This document shows, piece after piece, positions 50,949 to 58,112 of a stretch of DNA of 64,000 bases. Position 1 is the first letter of the stretch. Each line of letters begins with the position of its first letter. Position numbers and translations under genes: made by a program. The DNA lies in the NCBI GenBank assembly GCA_041920415.1, contig JBHGYD010000031.1, forward strand, positions 160,476-224,475, read 5' to 3'. This DNA comes from JBHGYD01 sp041920415. GTDB lineage: Bacteria > Bacillota > Bacilli > Bacillales > Anoxybacillaceae. The notes beneath the pieces were generated by a model. It was not told the DNA's origin. It did no database searches and saw only the letters and a program-made list of their open reading frames with translations.

Positions 50949-51809
50949 ATGCCTATATGGTTAGAAGTAGCGATACGGTCCGTTTCGATATTGATTGGGT
51001 TGTTCATTATTACAAGGATTTTGGGAAAAAAGCAATTATCTAAACTTTCTTTTTTTGAATATATCGTTGGTATTACTGTTGGTGATATTGCCGGAACAAT
51101 GTCGATGGATCTCGGCATTAATCTTCAAGAAGGAATCACAAGTATTTTAATATGGTCTCTATTTCCAGTCATTCTTTCGTATATTTCGTTAAGAAGTAAA
51201 AAGTTCCGCGATTTTATTGAAGGGAATTCAACGGTATTTATTAAAAATGGAAAAATTTTAGAAGATAATTTAAAACGGGAAAAGTATACCATTGACGAAT
51301 TGCTTGAACAACTGCGGAAAAAAGATGTATTTCGTTTAGCCGATGTCGAATTTGCGACACTTGAACCGAACGGTGATTTAAGCGTGTTATTAAAGAGAGA
51401 GAAGCAGCCGTTAGCGGTAGGAGATGTATTTCCGAATCCGCCTTCTGAAAAAGAGCCACAAACGGTCATTATGGATGGAAGAATTTTAGATGAACCGCTT
51501 GCGACGATGGGATTGAATCGCAGTTGGTTAAAAACAGAACTTGACAAACAAGGAGTGGCCATTGAAAACGTATTTTTAGCGCAAGTCGATTCATACGGAC
51601 AACTAACCGTGGATTTATACAATGATAAAATTCAAGTGCAAGAGCCGCAAGAAAAGAAACTTCTTTTAGCTGCCATCAAAAAAGTGCAGGCCGATTTTGA
51701 ACTATTTGCGCTTGAAACGACAGCGAAAGAAGCACAGCAAATGTATACAAAAAATGCTGAAAAGCTTACAGAAATGTTAAGGAAAGTAGAGCCTTTGTTA
51801 AAAAATTAA
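50949..51809 (+). CDS. 2duf: 2Duf protein: DUF421 (YetF-like) membrane protein with C-terminal DUF1657
   Basis: A 286-residue protein. Three helices at the N-terminus (about residues 5-85) and the alpha/beta DUF421 domain (about 86-225, GNSTVFIKNGKILEDNL, LADVEFATLEPNGDLSVLLK, PQTVIMDGRILDEPL) are followed by a DUF1657-like tail (AIKKVQADFELFALETTAKEAQ, compare LKSAQASFETFALQTENQA at 47916). 2Duf is linked in the literature to raised wet-heat resistance and slower germination of spores carrying SpoVA-2mob. AAGGAGCATGATG precedes the ATG. Confidence 0.9.
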   Translation: MPIWLEVAIRSVSILIGLFIITRILGKKQLSKLSFFEYIVGITVGDIAGTMSMDLGINLQEGITSILIWSLFPVILSYISLRSKKFRDFIEGNSTVFIKNGKILEDNLKREKYTIDELLEQLRKKDVFRLADVEFATLEPNGDLSVLLKREKQPLAVGDVFPNPPSEKEPQTVIMDGRILDEPLATMGLNRSWLKTELDKQGVAIENVFLAQVDSYGQLTVDLYNDKIQVQEPQEKKLLLAAIKKVQADFELFALETTAKEAQQMYTKNAEKLTEMLRKVEPLLKN

Positions 51810-51823
51810 GGGAGGTATTATTG

Positions 51824-51994
51824 ATGAAGAAGAAAACGATAAAAACAACAGATGAAGAAATAACATTGTCGTTGAAAAAGGAACATACGAAGAAATCATC
51901 CCATACGACAGATGAAGAAATAACGATCGAATGGATGTCCAAAGGGGATGATATAACACACCAGCCAAAAGATTATGAAGACATCGAATATTAG
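51824..51994 (+). CDS. 56-residue charged peptide with repeated TTDEEIT
   Basis: The ATG at 51824 follows GGGAGGTATT and opens 56 codons. The sequence has a repeated acidic motif, TTDEEITL and TTDEEITI, joined by a lysine-rich linker (SLKKEHTKKSSH), and an acidic end DYEDIEY. It lies 14 bases after the 2Duf stop and before the operon terminator, so it is probably the last gene of the operon. The family is not recognised. Confidence 0.6.
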   Translation: MKKKTIKTTDEEITLSLKKEHTKKSSHTTDEEITIEWMSKGDDITHQPKDYEDIEY

Positions 51995-52000
51995 TTAAGA

Positions 52001-52041
52001 AAACAGCCGGTTCTCGAGAACATCGAGAGCGGCTGTTTTTC
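52001..52041. terminator. Bidirectional terminator after the spoVA-2Duf operon
   Basis: The outer stem AAACAGCCG / CGGCTGTTT and the inner stem TCTCGA / TCGAGA form a long hairpin with A and T runs on either side. It also ends the leftward thioredoxin gene. Confidence 0.88.
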
Positions 52042-52052
52042 ATTACAAGAAA

Positions 52053-52373
52053 TCAAACGTTTACCGATTGCAAAAATGCTTTTACTTCTTCCGGCGTTTT
52101 TGCATTGGCGCTATGAAGATGGGCAATTTTTTCCCCATTTTTAAACACGAGCAAACTCGGAATTCCCATTACTTGATATTTTTCCGCAAGCTCAGGAACA
52201 TTGTCGCGATTGATTTGAAACCAATCATATTGAGAATACTCGCTGACAATCTCATCAATAAACATATCCATGCGAACGCAGTCAGGGCACCATGTGGTGT
52301 AAAATTTGACGATGACCGCTTGTTCTCCAGAAATCGCTTCCTGAAATTGTTCCGTTGTTTGTAACTCTTTCAA
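52053..52373 (-). CDS. Thioredoxin-like protein (WCPDC active site)
   Basis: A 106-residue thioredoxin-fold protein with the active site TTWCPDCVRMD near residue 28 and the cis-Pro loop MGIPSLLVF. WCPDC rather than WCGPC suggests a specialised disulphide role; it resembles B. subtilis YtpP. I chose the TTG at 52373, which has GGAGG 8 bases upstream. Confidence 0.88.
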   Translation of the reverse strand: MKELQTTEQFQEAISGEQAVIVKFYTTWCPDCVRMDMFIDEIVSEYSQYDWFQINRDNVPELAEKYQVMGIPSLLVFKNGEKIAHLHSANAKTPEEVKAFLQSVNV

Positions 52374-52459
52374 TCGACGTTCCTCCTTATTGAGCTATAA
52401 ATTGATACGTTTATACTTTATCACATTTTCGAATGAAAAAAGAATTCATACGCCTTTGC

Positions 52460-52486
52460 ACGTTGTCCGCGTTTTTGCATAAACAA
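52460..52486 (+). promoter_or_regulatory. Weak SigK-type promoter for the gene at 52510
   Basis: AC (52460-52461), 16 bases, CATAAACAA (52478-52486), one mismatch from CATANNNTA. Confidence 0.4.
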
Positions 52487-52509
52487 ATGATAGAAAGGAC
52501 GGTGAGAGG

Positions 52510-52746
52510 ATGAGCCGACAATTTGAAAAATCGTTAGAAACGTTTGCGAAATCAAAACATGAAGGACATGACCAATTTATTAAACTGTTTGAACAATGGG
52601 GCAAGACATTCGATGGAAAAGTAAAAGAAATTGAAAAAATAAACGGACAATTTCTTAAAGAAGTGGAAGGAAATCTTGATTACATGAATCGCTGGTTTAC
52701 GAAAAAGGAAAAACAATTTACGAAGTTGTTCCGCATATTTGGGTAG
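52510..52746 (+). CDS. Small helical protein, unrecognised
   Basis: A 78-residue, charged, probably all-helical protein (FEKSLETFAKSKHEGHDQF, KEIEKINGQFLKEVEGNLDY). GGACGGTGAGAGG precedes the ATG. Its family is unknown to me. It lies in the SigK-rich stretch just before the YjcZ-type peptide and SpoVIF. Confidence 0.6.
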   Translation: MSRQFEKSLETFAKSKHEGHDQFIKLFEQWGKTFDGKVKEIEKINGQFLKEVEGNLDYMNRWFTKKEKQFTKLFRIFG

Positions 52747-52768
52747 CGCTGTTTCAACGTGCGCCCAT

Positions 52769-52796
52769 ACCGTTTGCTAAGTAGATGCATACGATG
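52769..52796 (+). promoter_or_regulatory. SigK-type promoter for the YjcZ-like peptide
   Basis: AC (52769-52770), 17 bases, CATACGATG (52788-52796), one mismatch. The same CATACGATGA string occurs before spoVIF. Confidence 0.55.
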
Positions 52797-52827
52797 AAAC
52801 TAAGAACGTGTAAGGAGGTGCACAGCT

Positions 52828-52971
52828 ATGTTCGGATGTTGCGGTGGTTACGGCGGATACGGTGGTTATGGCTATGGCGGTCCCGGTTATGGTGGTATGG
52901 GCTCTAGCTTTGTGTTAATTGTTGTGTTGTTTATTTTGTTAATTATTGTAGGCTCTGCGTTCGTAGGTTAA
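52828..52971 (+). CDS. YjcZ-family Gly/Tyr sporulation peptide
   Basis: A 47-residue peptide opening MFGCCGGYGGYGGYGYGG, then a single membrane helix FVLIVVLFILLIIVGSAFVG. This two-part layout is typical of YjcZ-type sporulation proteins. TAAGGAGGTG precedes the ATG at 7 bases. It is too short for usual length cut-offs. A SigK-type promoter lies upstream. Confidence 0.85.
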   Translation: MFGCCGGYGGYGGYGYGGPGYGGMGSSFVLIVVLFILLIIVGSAFVG

Positions 52972-53035
52972 TGCGTTTTACGGTACGGGCTGTTTGTCAC
53001 AAAAAGCAGCTCGTACTTTTTCATTCCATCGATGC

Positions 53036-53063
53036 ACTTCTGATTGTTTTTTTTCATACGATG
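53036..53063 (+). promoter_or_regulatory. SigK-type promoter for spoVIF
   Basis: AC (53036-53037), 17 bases, CATACGATG (53055-53063), one mismatch from the consensus. Confidence 0.55.
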
Positions 53064-53088
53064 ATAGCATGAAAGGGAGGATGGAATA

Positions 53089-53343
53089 ATGGATAACCAA
53101 TTTTTTAAAAATGTCGAAAAGAAAACGGGCGTGAATATGAAAGAAATATTTGAGTTAGCGAATTCGCTACAACATGCGAATTTTAAAGACGAGAAAACCG
53201 TTCGCAGCGTCATTCAACGCGTGGCGCAAATCGCGAATCGAAAAGTACCGAAAGAATTGGAAGACCAAATTGTAAAAACGATTACCCAAAACGGGAAACA
53301 ACTTGATTTCAGTACGATTGCGAACATGTTGAACAAAAAATAA
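53089..53343 (+). CDS. spoVIF: Stage VI sporulation protein F
   Basis: An 84-residue protein that matches SpoVIF (YjcC) along its length (FFKNVEKKTGVNMKEIFELA, NFKDEKTVRSVIQRVAQIANR). In B. subtilis it is made late in the mother cell and is needed for coat assembly. AAAGGGAGG precedes the ATG. It converges on the helicase gene, as in B. subtilis. Confidence 0.88.
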   Translation: MDNQFFKNVEKKTGVNMKEIFELANSLQHANFKDEKTVRSVIQRVAQIANRKVPKELEDQIVKTITQNGKQLDFSTIANMLNKK

Positions 53344-53382
53344 AGGAGAGGGAGCGTCAGCGATAGAGCTCCCTTTGCCGTT

Positions 53383-55581
53383 TCAACTTATGAACCGTTT
53401 CAGAAAACGAGATGGATGAGCAGGTTTCATTCGTCTTAGTGAAGGAATGGAAATAAGCAGGGATTGTTTTGCTCTTGTGATGGCGACGTATAGGAGGCGT
53501 CGCTCTTCTTCTAGAGGAAGCGAGTCTCCATTACGATGCGCATCAAGCGCATAGTCATGAGGAAGACACCCATCTACCGCTCCTAAAATGTATACATAAT
53601 TGTACTCCAATCCTTTCGCACGATGAATCGTCGAAAGCTGAATCGCATTGGTCGACTGTCCGTGTTGTTGGATATTCTTTGCGGCTTTCTCCATTTCATC
53701 GACATGGGCGAGAAAGGCAGGAACCGTTTTAAACTTTTTCGCTACGACTTTGACATCACGCACATCATCAGTTCCTTTTTCCATCATATTTCCTTCATTG
53801 CCGCGTTTTTTGATAAACTCAACAAAGCCCATTTCTGTTTCTATCATTTCAATCGCTTCAATTGGTTTTAACTTAGCCAGTTGCCGAAATAACGGAACAA
53901 TCGTTTTGAGCTTTTTTTGTTGGAATGGCTGAATCGTTTGTAATTTTGTTAAAGCTTTCACGAGAGAGCAATCTTCCAGGATGCTGATTGCTTTTAATTC
54001 TTGGAGTAAGGACTGTTTTAAAAATAACGGAATAAGTAAATCGTTCATCGCTTCCTCGTTATTTGGATTAAGACTTAATCGTAAATAAGCAAGTAAACAG
54101 CGAACGAAGCGACGTTGATAAAACGATTCTCCATCGCGTTCAACGACAAACGGTAATTGCGACTGTACGAGACGTTCAAAGATGGCGCGTGATGCAGCAT
54201 GGGTGCGATATAAAATCGCAAAATCAGAAGGGCTCGCTCCTTGCTTGATTCGTTCTTTTATATCTTCGACGATCATTGTTGCTTCTTCTTCCTCATCATA
54301 CGGGAAAAAGAAAAGAGGCGGCTCTTTCGTTTCAAATTGGGCATTCATTTGTTTGACGCGACGAGACGGATTGCGAGAAATAATGTTGTTTGCCATTGTC
54401 ACGATGCTGTGGGAAGAACGATAATTTTCGGTGAGTGTAACAATTTGTGCGTTTGGATAGTGTTGATCAAATTCAAGAATGAACGAAGGATTAGAGCCGC
54501 GAAATGCGTAAATCGATTGATCATCATCGCCGACGACACAAATATTTTCCGTATGTGCACAAAGTAGCTTCATGATTTCATATTGGACTTGATTAATATC
54601 TTGAAATTCGTCAATTAAAAAATAACGAAACCGTTCTTGATAGTGTGAGAGTAAAGCAGGATGCTCTATTAGCATTTCATAACAGCCAATCAACATATCA
54701 TCAAAGTCAAACTGTCCGCGTTCTTGTTTGATTTCCTCATATCGTTTGTATAAATAGGCAACTCGTTCTTCCCATTGATTGTTTATTTTTATATTTTTGA
54801 CAGTCACTAACGTATTTTTCCAATAAGAAATTTGCTGAAGCGCTTGGTCGTAAGCAAATTGCCGTTCATCTAAGTCGAGTTCACGGCCTGCTTCTTTAAT
54901 TATTTGTTCCCGCTGCCAATCCCATTTTAAAAGCCGGTTTGCGTGCCAACGTTCCGGGTGAAAATGATGAATCATCCGATAAAAAATACTATGAAACGTA
55001 CCGACAACAAGCGGGGAAACAGAAGCATAGTCCATTCCCGGATAGGTAAGGAGCCGTTCTTTCATTTCTTTCGCGGCTTTGGTCGTAAACGTCACAAGCA
55101 TGATGGAAGCAGGATGGATGTTTCGCTCCTTCATCATATAGGCCGTGCGGGCGGTAAGCACGCGCGTTTTGCCGCTTCCTGCTCCAGCTAAAACGAGAAG
55201 CGGTCCTTCCGTTGTGCACACCGCTTGTAATTGCGCTTCATCTAATGGAATATTTGCTTCCAAAAGCGTGCGTATATAACCGGTTTCGATTGAAACGCTT
55301 GACCGTTCTTTTTTAAAGAAAGGAGAAGTTCCTTCATATGCAATCGGTGTTTGCCATAATGTGTGTTCATTTGTGTCATTGGAAGGGACAAGCGAACAAG
55401 CAGGTTTATGTTCATGATAAAAGTACGGCTTTTTTTGAATGCCTAAGTATAGTTTTACCGGTTCGCCACACGTTGCACATGTGACTTTTCCGCGCAATGC
55501 CGATTCGTACACAAGCTCATATTTTTCTCTTGATAGCGATGAGAGCCGAATCGTTTTTCCTTTGTATTTTGCTCGGTCCAT
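53383..55581 (-). CDS. yjcD: UvrD/PcrA-family DNA helicase with N-terminal zinc module (YjcD-like)
   Basis: A 732-residue superfamily 1A helicase. Walker A is LAGAGSGKT near residue 140, with DEFQDINQVQ, GDDDQSIYAFRGS and QLSTIHRAKGLEY as later helicase motifs. Before these, residues about 30-70 carry CATCGEPVKLYLG...YHEHKPAC, a zinc-ribbon-like module resembling the N-terminus of CoiA. I chose the ATG at 55581 with AAGGAG upstream. Its neighbours match B. subtilis yjcD. A role in repair or in removing proteins from DNA is inferred. Confidence 0.9.
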   Translation of the reverse strand: MDRAKYKGKTIRLSSLSREKYELVYESALRGKVTCATCGEPVKLYLGIQKKPYFYHEHKPACSLVPSNDTNEHTLWQTPIAYEGTSPFFKKERSSVSIETGYIRTLLEANIPLDEAQLQAVCTTEGPLLVLAGAGSGKTRVLTARTAYMMKERNIHPASIMLVTFTTKAAKEMKERLLTYPGMDYASVSPLVVGTFHSIFYRMIHHFHPERWHANRLLKWDWQREQIIKEAGRELDLDERQFAYDQALQQISYWKNTLVTVKNIKINNQWEERVAYLYKRYEEIKQERGQFDFDDMLIGCYEMLIEHPALLSHYQERFRYFLIDEFQDINQVQYEIMKLLCAHTENICVVGDDDQSIYAFRGSNPSFILEFDQHYPNAQIVTLTENYRSSHSIVTMANNIISRNPSRRVKQMNAQFETKEPPLFFFPYDEEEEATMIVEDIKERIKQGASPSDFAILYRTHAASRAIFERLVQSQLPFVVERDGESFYQRRFVRCLLAYLRLSLNPNNEEAMNDLLIPLFLKQSLLQELKAISILEDCSLVKALTKLQTIQPFQQKKLKTIVPLFRQLAKLKPIEAIEMIETEMGFVEFIKKRGNEGNMMEKGTDDVRDVKVVAKKFKTVPAFLAHVDEMEKAAKNIQQHGQSTNAIQLSTIHRAKGLEYNYVYILGAVDGCLPHDYALDAHRNGDSLPLEEERRLLYVAITRAKQSLLISIPSLRRMKPAHPSRFLKRFIS

Positions 55582-55676
55582 ACAAAATCTCCTTCTTCTT
55601 TTACAAATCAAGTTTCATCATACCAAAACATACAATAGGAAAAAAGAATTTCGTAAAAGAAGAAGAGGTGATCCAT

Positions 55677-55904
55677 ATGTTAAACGTGCCTACTTTTTAC
55701 GATTCATTTTTTCAATACGCGCACCGTCCCATACAGAAAAAGTCTTCGTCCCTTTCTATTTATCCAGTTACTTCCACTAATAAAATCGCTTACCGTCATC
55801 GCAATACAACACAGACATATATGTCACAACGAAAGAAAACCGTAAAGGAAAAAGCGCTTGTTAACATCACAGGAAAAGGTCACTGGATCAATGAATGCAT
55901 ATAG
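55677..55904 (+). CDS. Small basic protein, unrecognised
   Basis: A 75-residue basic protein (MLNVPTFYDSFFQYAHRP, IAYRHRNTTQTYMSQRKK, ending ITGKGHWINECI). AGGTG lies 7 bases before the ATG at 55677. A perfect SigK -10, CATACAATA (55629-55637), lies upstream but without AC at the right distance. I do not recognise the family. Confidence 0.5.
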   Translation: MLNVPTFYDSFFQYAHRPIQKKSSSLSIYPVTSTNKIAYRHRNTTQTYMSQRKKTVKEKALVNITGKGHWINECI

Positions 55905-56036
55905 AAGTGGATACAAAGGATTGAATATTGTTCAACTGTCATGTACATGATAGCGAATGAACGTGCGACATGTGGGGGAGTGAATAGCATTTCTTTTGGG
56001 CACTCTGTATCGCACGAGCATAAGAAAAGGACCATA

Positions 56037-56498
56037 TCATTTTGATACGGTCCCTTTTGTGTATGATAGAAGTTGTTTCACCATCGTTACATGTGGAATG
56101 CCTGCGTCCATAAAAACATCAGATACGGTTTCGTAGCCTAACTTTTGATAGAACGATTCGGCATGTGTTTGTGCATTTAGTTTGACTTTCGGAACACCTT
56201 TTTCTTTCGCGAACTGCTCGATGCTTTCCATAATTAAACGTCCCGCTCCACGGTTGCGATAGTCTTGTAATACGCAAATTCGTTCAATTTTGCCGATGCC
56301 ATCAGCAAGCATGCGAAATCTTCCCGCACCGATCGGTTTTTCGCTATCATAAAGAACGAAGTGAATGGCCTCTTGTTCGAATTGATCAACTTCCTCTTCT
56401 TCTGGAACGCGCTGTTCTTCGACAAACACTTTTTTTCGAATGGAAATCGCAGCATTGTAAAGAGATAAATCGTGTTTCTTTCCAAACACAACCTCCAT
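56037..56498 (-). CDS. yjcF: GNAT acetyltransferase (YjcF-like)
   Basis: A 153-residue GNAT protein with the acetyl-CoA-binding motif A (ICVLQDYRNRGAGRLIMESIE) and a conserved N-terminal AISIRKKVFVEEQRVPEEEE, as in ElaA/YjcF proteins. I chose the ATG at 56498, one base after the yjcG stop; the longer frame overlaps yjcG. The substrate is unknown. Confidence 0.88.
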   Translation of the reverse strand: MEVVFGKKHDLSLYNAAISIRKKVFVEEQRVPEEEEVDQFEQEAIHFVLYDSEKPIGAGRFRMLADGIGKIERICVLQDYRNRGAGRLIMESIEQFAKEKGVPKVKLNAQTHAESFYQKLGYETVSDVFMDAGIPHVTMVKQLLSYTKGTVSK

Positions 56499-56499
56499 A

Positions 56500-57018
56500 T
56501 TATTCTTGTTCCTTTCCAACGTGGAATGTTTCATATACGGTCCATGCTCCGTCTTCTAGCTGATAAAGCAAATGGAAACGATCGGCCATCTCTTCAAAGT
56601 GAACGGTTTGCATTTTTAATTGTCCATATACATCAGCATGTTCTGCATTGGACAGATCGCGGCCAATCGTAATGTGTGGCACAAACATGTATTCCGGTTT
56701 ATCGGTGAAAATGCCGCTATACAATTTCTCGTGAAGCTTTTGAAGCGTTTCGTTTGGTTCCACTTTTAAATAAATAACATTATTTACTGGATAAAACGAG
56801 CTAAATTTAGTAATTTTTAGTGGAATTAAATCTGTCTCAGCCGCGATTTTACGAAGTTCTTTCACAATCGTATGAATTTCCTTTTCATCCGCTTCGAATG
56901 GGCTTTTCAGCGTTACGTGTGGCGGAATTAAAGCATAATGGCTATCATAACGTTTTCTGTAAGAGTTGGCGAAATCTTGTACTCGTTTCGATGGAAAAAG
57001 GGCAATACCGTATTTCAT
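56500..57018 (-). CDS. yjcG: 2H phosphoesterase / RNA-ligase-like protein (YjcG)
   Basis: A 172-residue protein of the 2H family. Its two catalytic HxT(S) motifs are PPHVTLKSPF near residue 33 and VPHITIGRDL near residue 115. Sequence matches YjcG closely. GAGGGGTTTAG precedes the ATG. It is co-transcribed with yjcF. The natural substrate (cyclic phosphate or RNA end) is unknown. Confidence 0.9.
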   Translation of the reverse strand: MKYGIALFPSKRVQDFANSYRKRYDSHYALIPPHVTLKSPFEADEKEIHTIVKELRKIAAETDLIPLKITKFSSFYPVNNVIYLKVEPNETLQKLHEKLYSGIFTDKPEYMFVPHITIGRDLSNAEHADVYGQLKMQTVHFEEMADRFHLLYQLEDGAWTVYETFHVGKEQE

Positions 57019-57097
57019 CTAAACCCCTCCTTTATATTTGATAGGTATTATTTAATTATAGCAAAATTTCGAAAAATATTGTAGTGTAACATTTGTT

Positions 57098-57826
57098 TTA
57101 CAGAGCAAGGATATATTCAAGCGCGCGCGGAAGGTCAGGTTGCCAATATGTCCATGAATGATCGCCGTTGAATTCTTCATATTTATAAGGAAATCCTTTT
57201 TGTACAAATATATCATGGGCTTGACGGTTTGGTGTGACAAAGTCGCGTATTTTTCCATCTGTTGTTTTTACCGCAGTTTCTTCTGTACCAATCGAGTGAT
57301 AAAGATGTAATAGATGTGGATGAGCAAAATGTTTCACTTTTTCCATTATCATTTCGTTCATGTACGGTGACTGCATAGCAATTTTTCCAAATGTATGCGG
57401 ATACATAAGTCCCGCTAGTAAGGAAACAGTGCCGCCGAGGGAGTCACCAATTAACGCGCGCCCCATTCCCATTTGATACGTAGGAAATTCTTTGTCTAAA
57501 TATGGAACGAGCTCATTTGCTAAAAAGCGCAAATAATGACCATTCTTTTTGCCACTCGGATGATACTTTTCATAACGATCGTTCACATCGTTATATGGGA
57601 TACCAATAACGATTGTCCGATCAATTTTTTTCTTCGCCATTAAATCTTCAATGACTCGTGTTATTTTTCCAAACATAAAATAATCTTTCCCATCTTGAGC
57701 GATAAGAAGCGAGTATTTATGAAGGGGAGAGAACGTACTTGGTAAGTAAACCAATACGTTTACCTCTTCGTTTAATTCACGGCTATGAATCGTTTGTTCG
57801 AAAGTTGTTCCTTTTTGCACTATCAT
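57098..57826 (-). CDS. yjcH: Esterase of the alpha/beta hydrolase fold (YjcH-like)
   Basis: A 242-residue Fes/esterase D-type hydrolase. The nucleophile Ser is in ALIGDSLGGTVSLLAG and the catalytic His in FNGDHSWTYWQ. I chose the ATG at 57826 because GGAGG is 8 bases upstream; the ATG at 57841 overlaps that Shine-Dalgarno sequence. A cre-like site (57844-57857) lies just before it, so carbon control is possible. Confidence 0.88.
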   Translation of the reverse strand: MIVQKGTTFEQTIHSRELNEEVNVLVYLPSTFSPLHKYSLLIAQDGKDYFMFGKITRVIEDLMAKKKIDRTIVIGIPYNDVNDRYEKYHPSGKKNGHYLRFLANELVPYLDKEFPTYQMGMGRALIGDSLGGTVSLLAGLMYPHTFGKIAMQSPYMNEMIMEKVKHFAHPHLLHLYHSIGTEETAVKTTDGKIRDFVTPNRQAHDIFVQKGFPYKYEEFNGDHSWTYWQPDLPRALEYILAL

Positions 57827-57843
57827 GATCGTAGCCTCCATTT

Positions 57844-57857
57844 TTAAAACGTTTACA
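57844..57857 (-). promoter_or_regulatory. cre-like site upstream of yjcH
   Basis: TGTAAACGTTTTAA read leftward matches the CcpA box TGWAANCGNTNWCA at 13 of 14 positions. Confidence 0.55.
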
Positions 57858-57924
57858 TGTCCATCTTAACATATTTACATGAAACATGTTGCAAATAAAA
57901 TAAGAAGTGTAAGAAAGGGATTTT

Positions 57925-57938
57925 TGAAAGCGTTTTTC
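57925..57938 (+). promoter_or_regulatory. cre-like site upstream of the GntP permease
   Basis: TGAAAGCGTTTTTC matches the CcpA box at 12 of 14 positions. A third, weaker one (AGTAAACGTTATTT, 58018-58031) is closer to the gene. TTGACG at 57971 is a possible -35. Confidence 0.45.
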
Positions 57939-58112
57939 TTTTTTTTGACTTCCATATCATATTTTTCGTATTGACGGAATTTTATATATAGAAAATAGTC
58001 TTAATTTTATTTACTCAAGTAAACGTTATTTGGAAGAAAAGGAGGGAGAGCCTTCATCATCATTTTCTATCGGTTGTCATTTAAGACATGGATAAAAAGG
58101 AGATGAGTGAGA

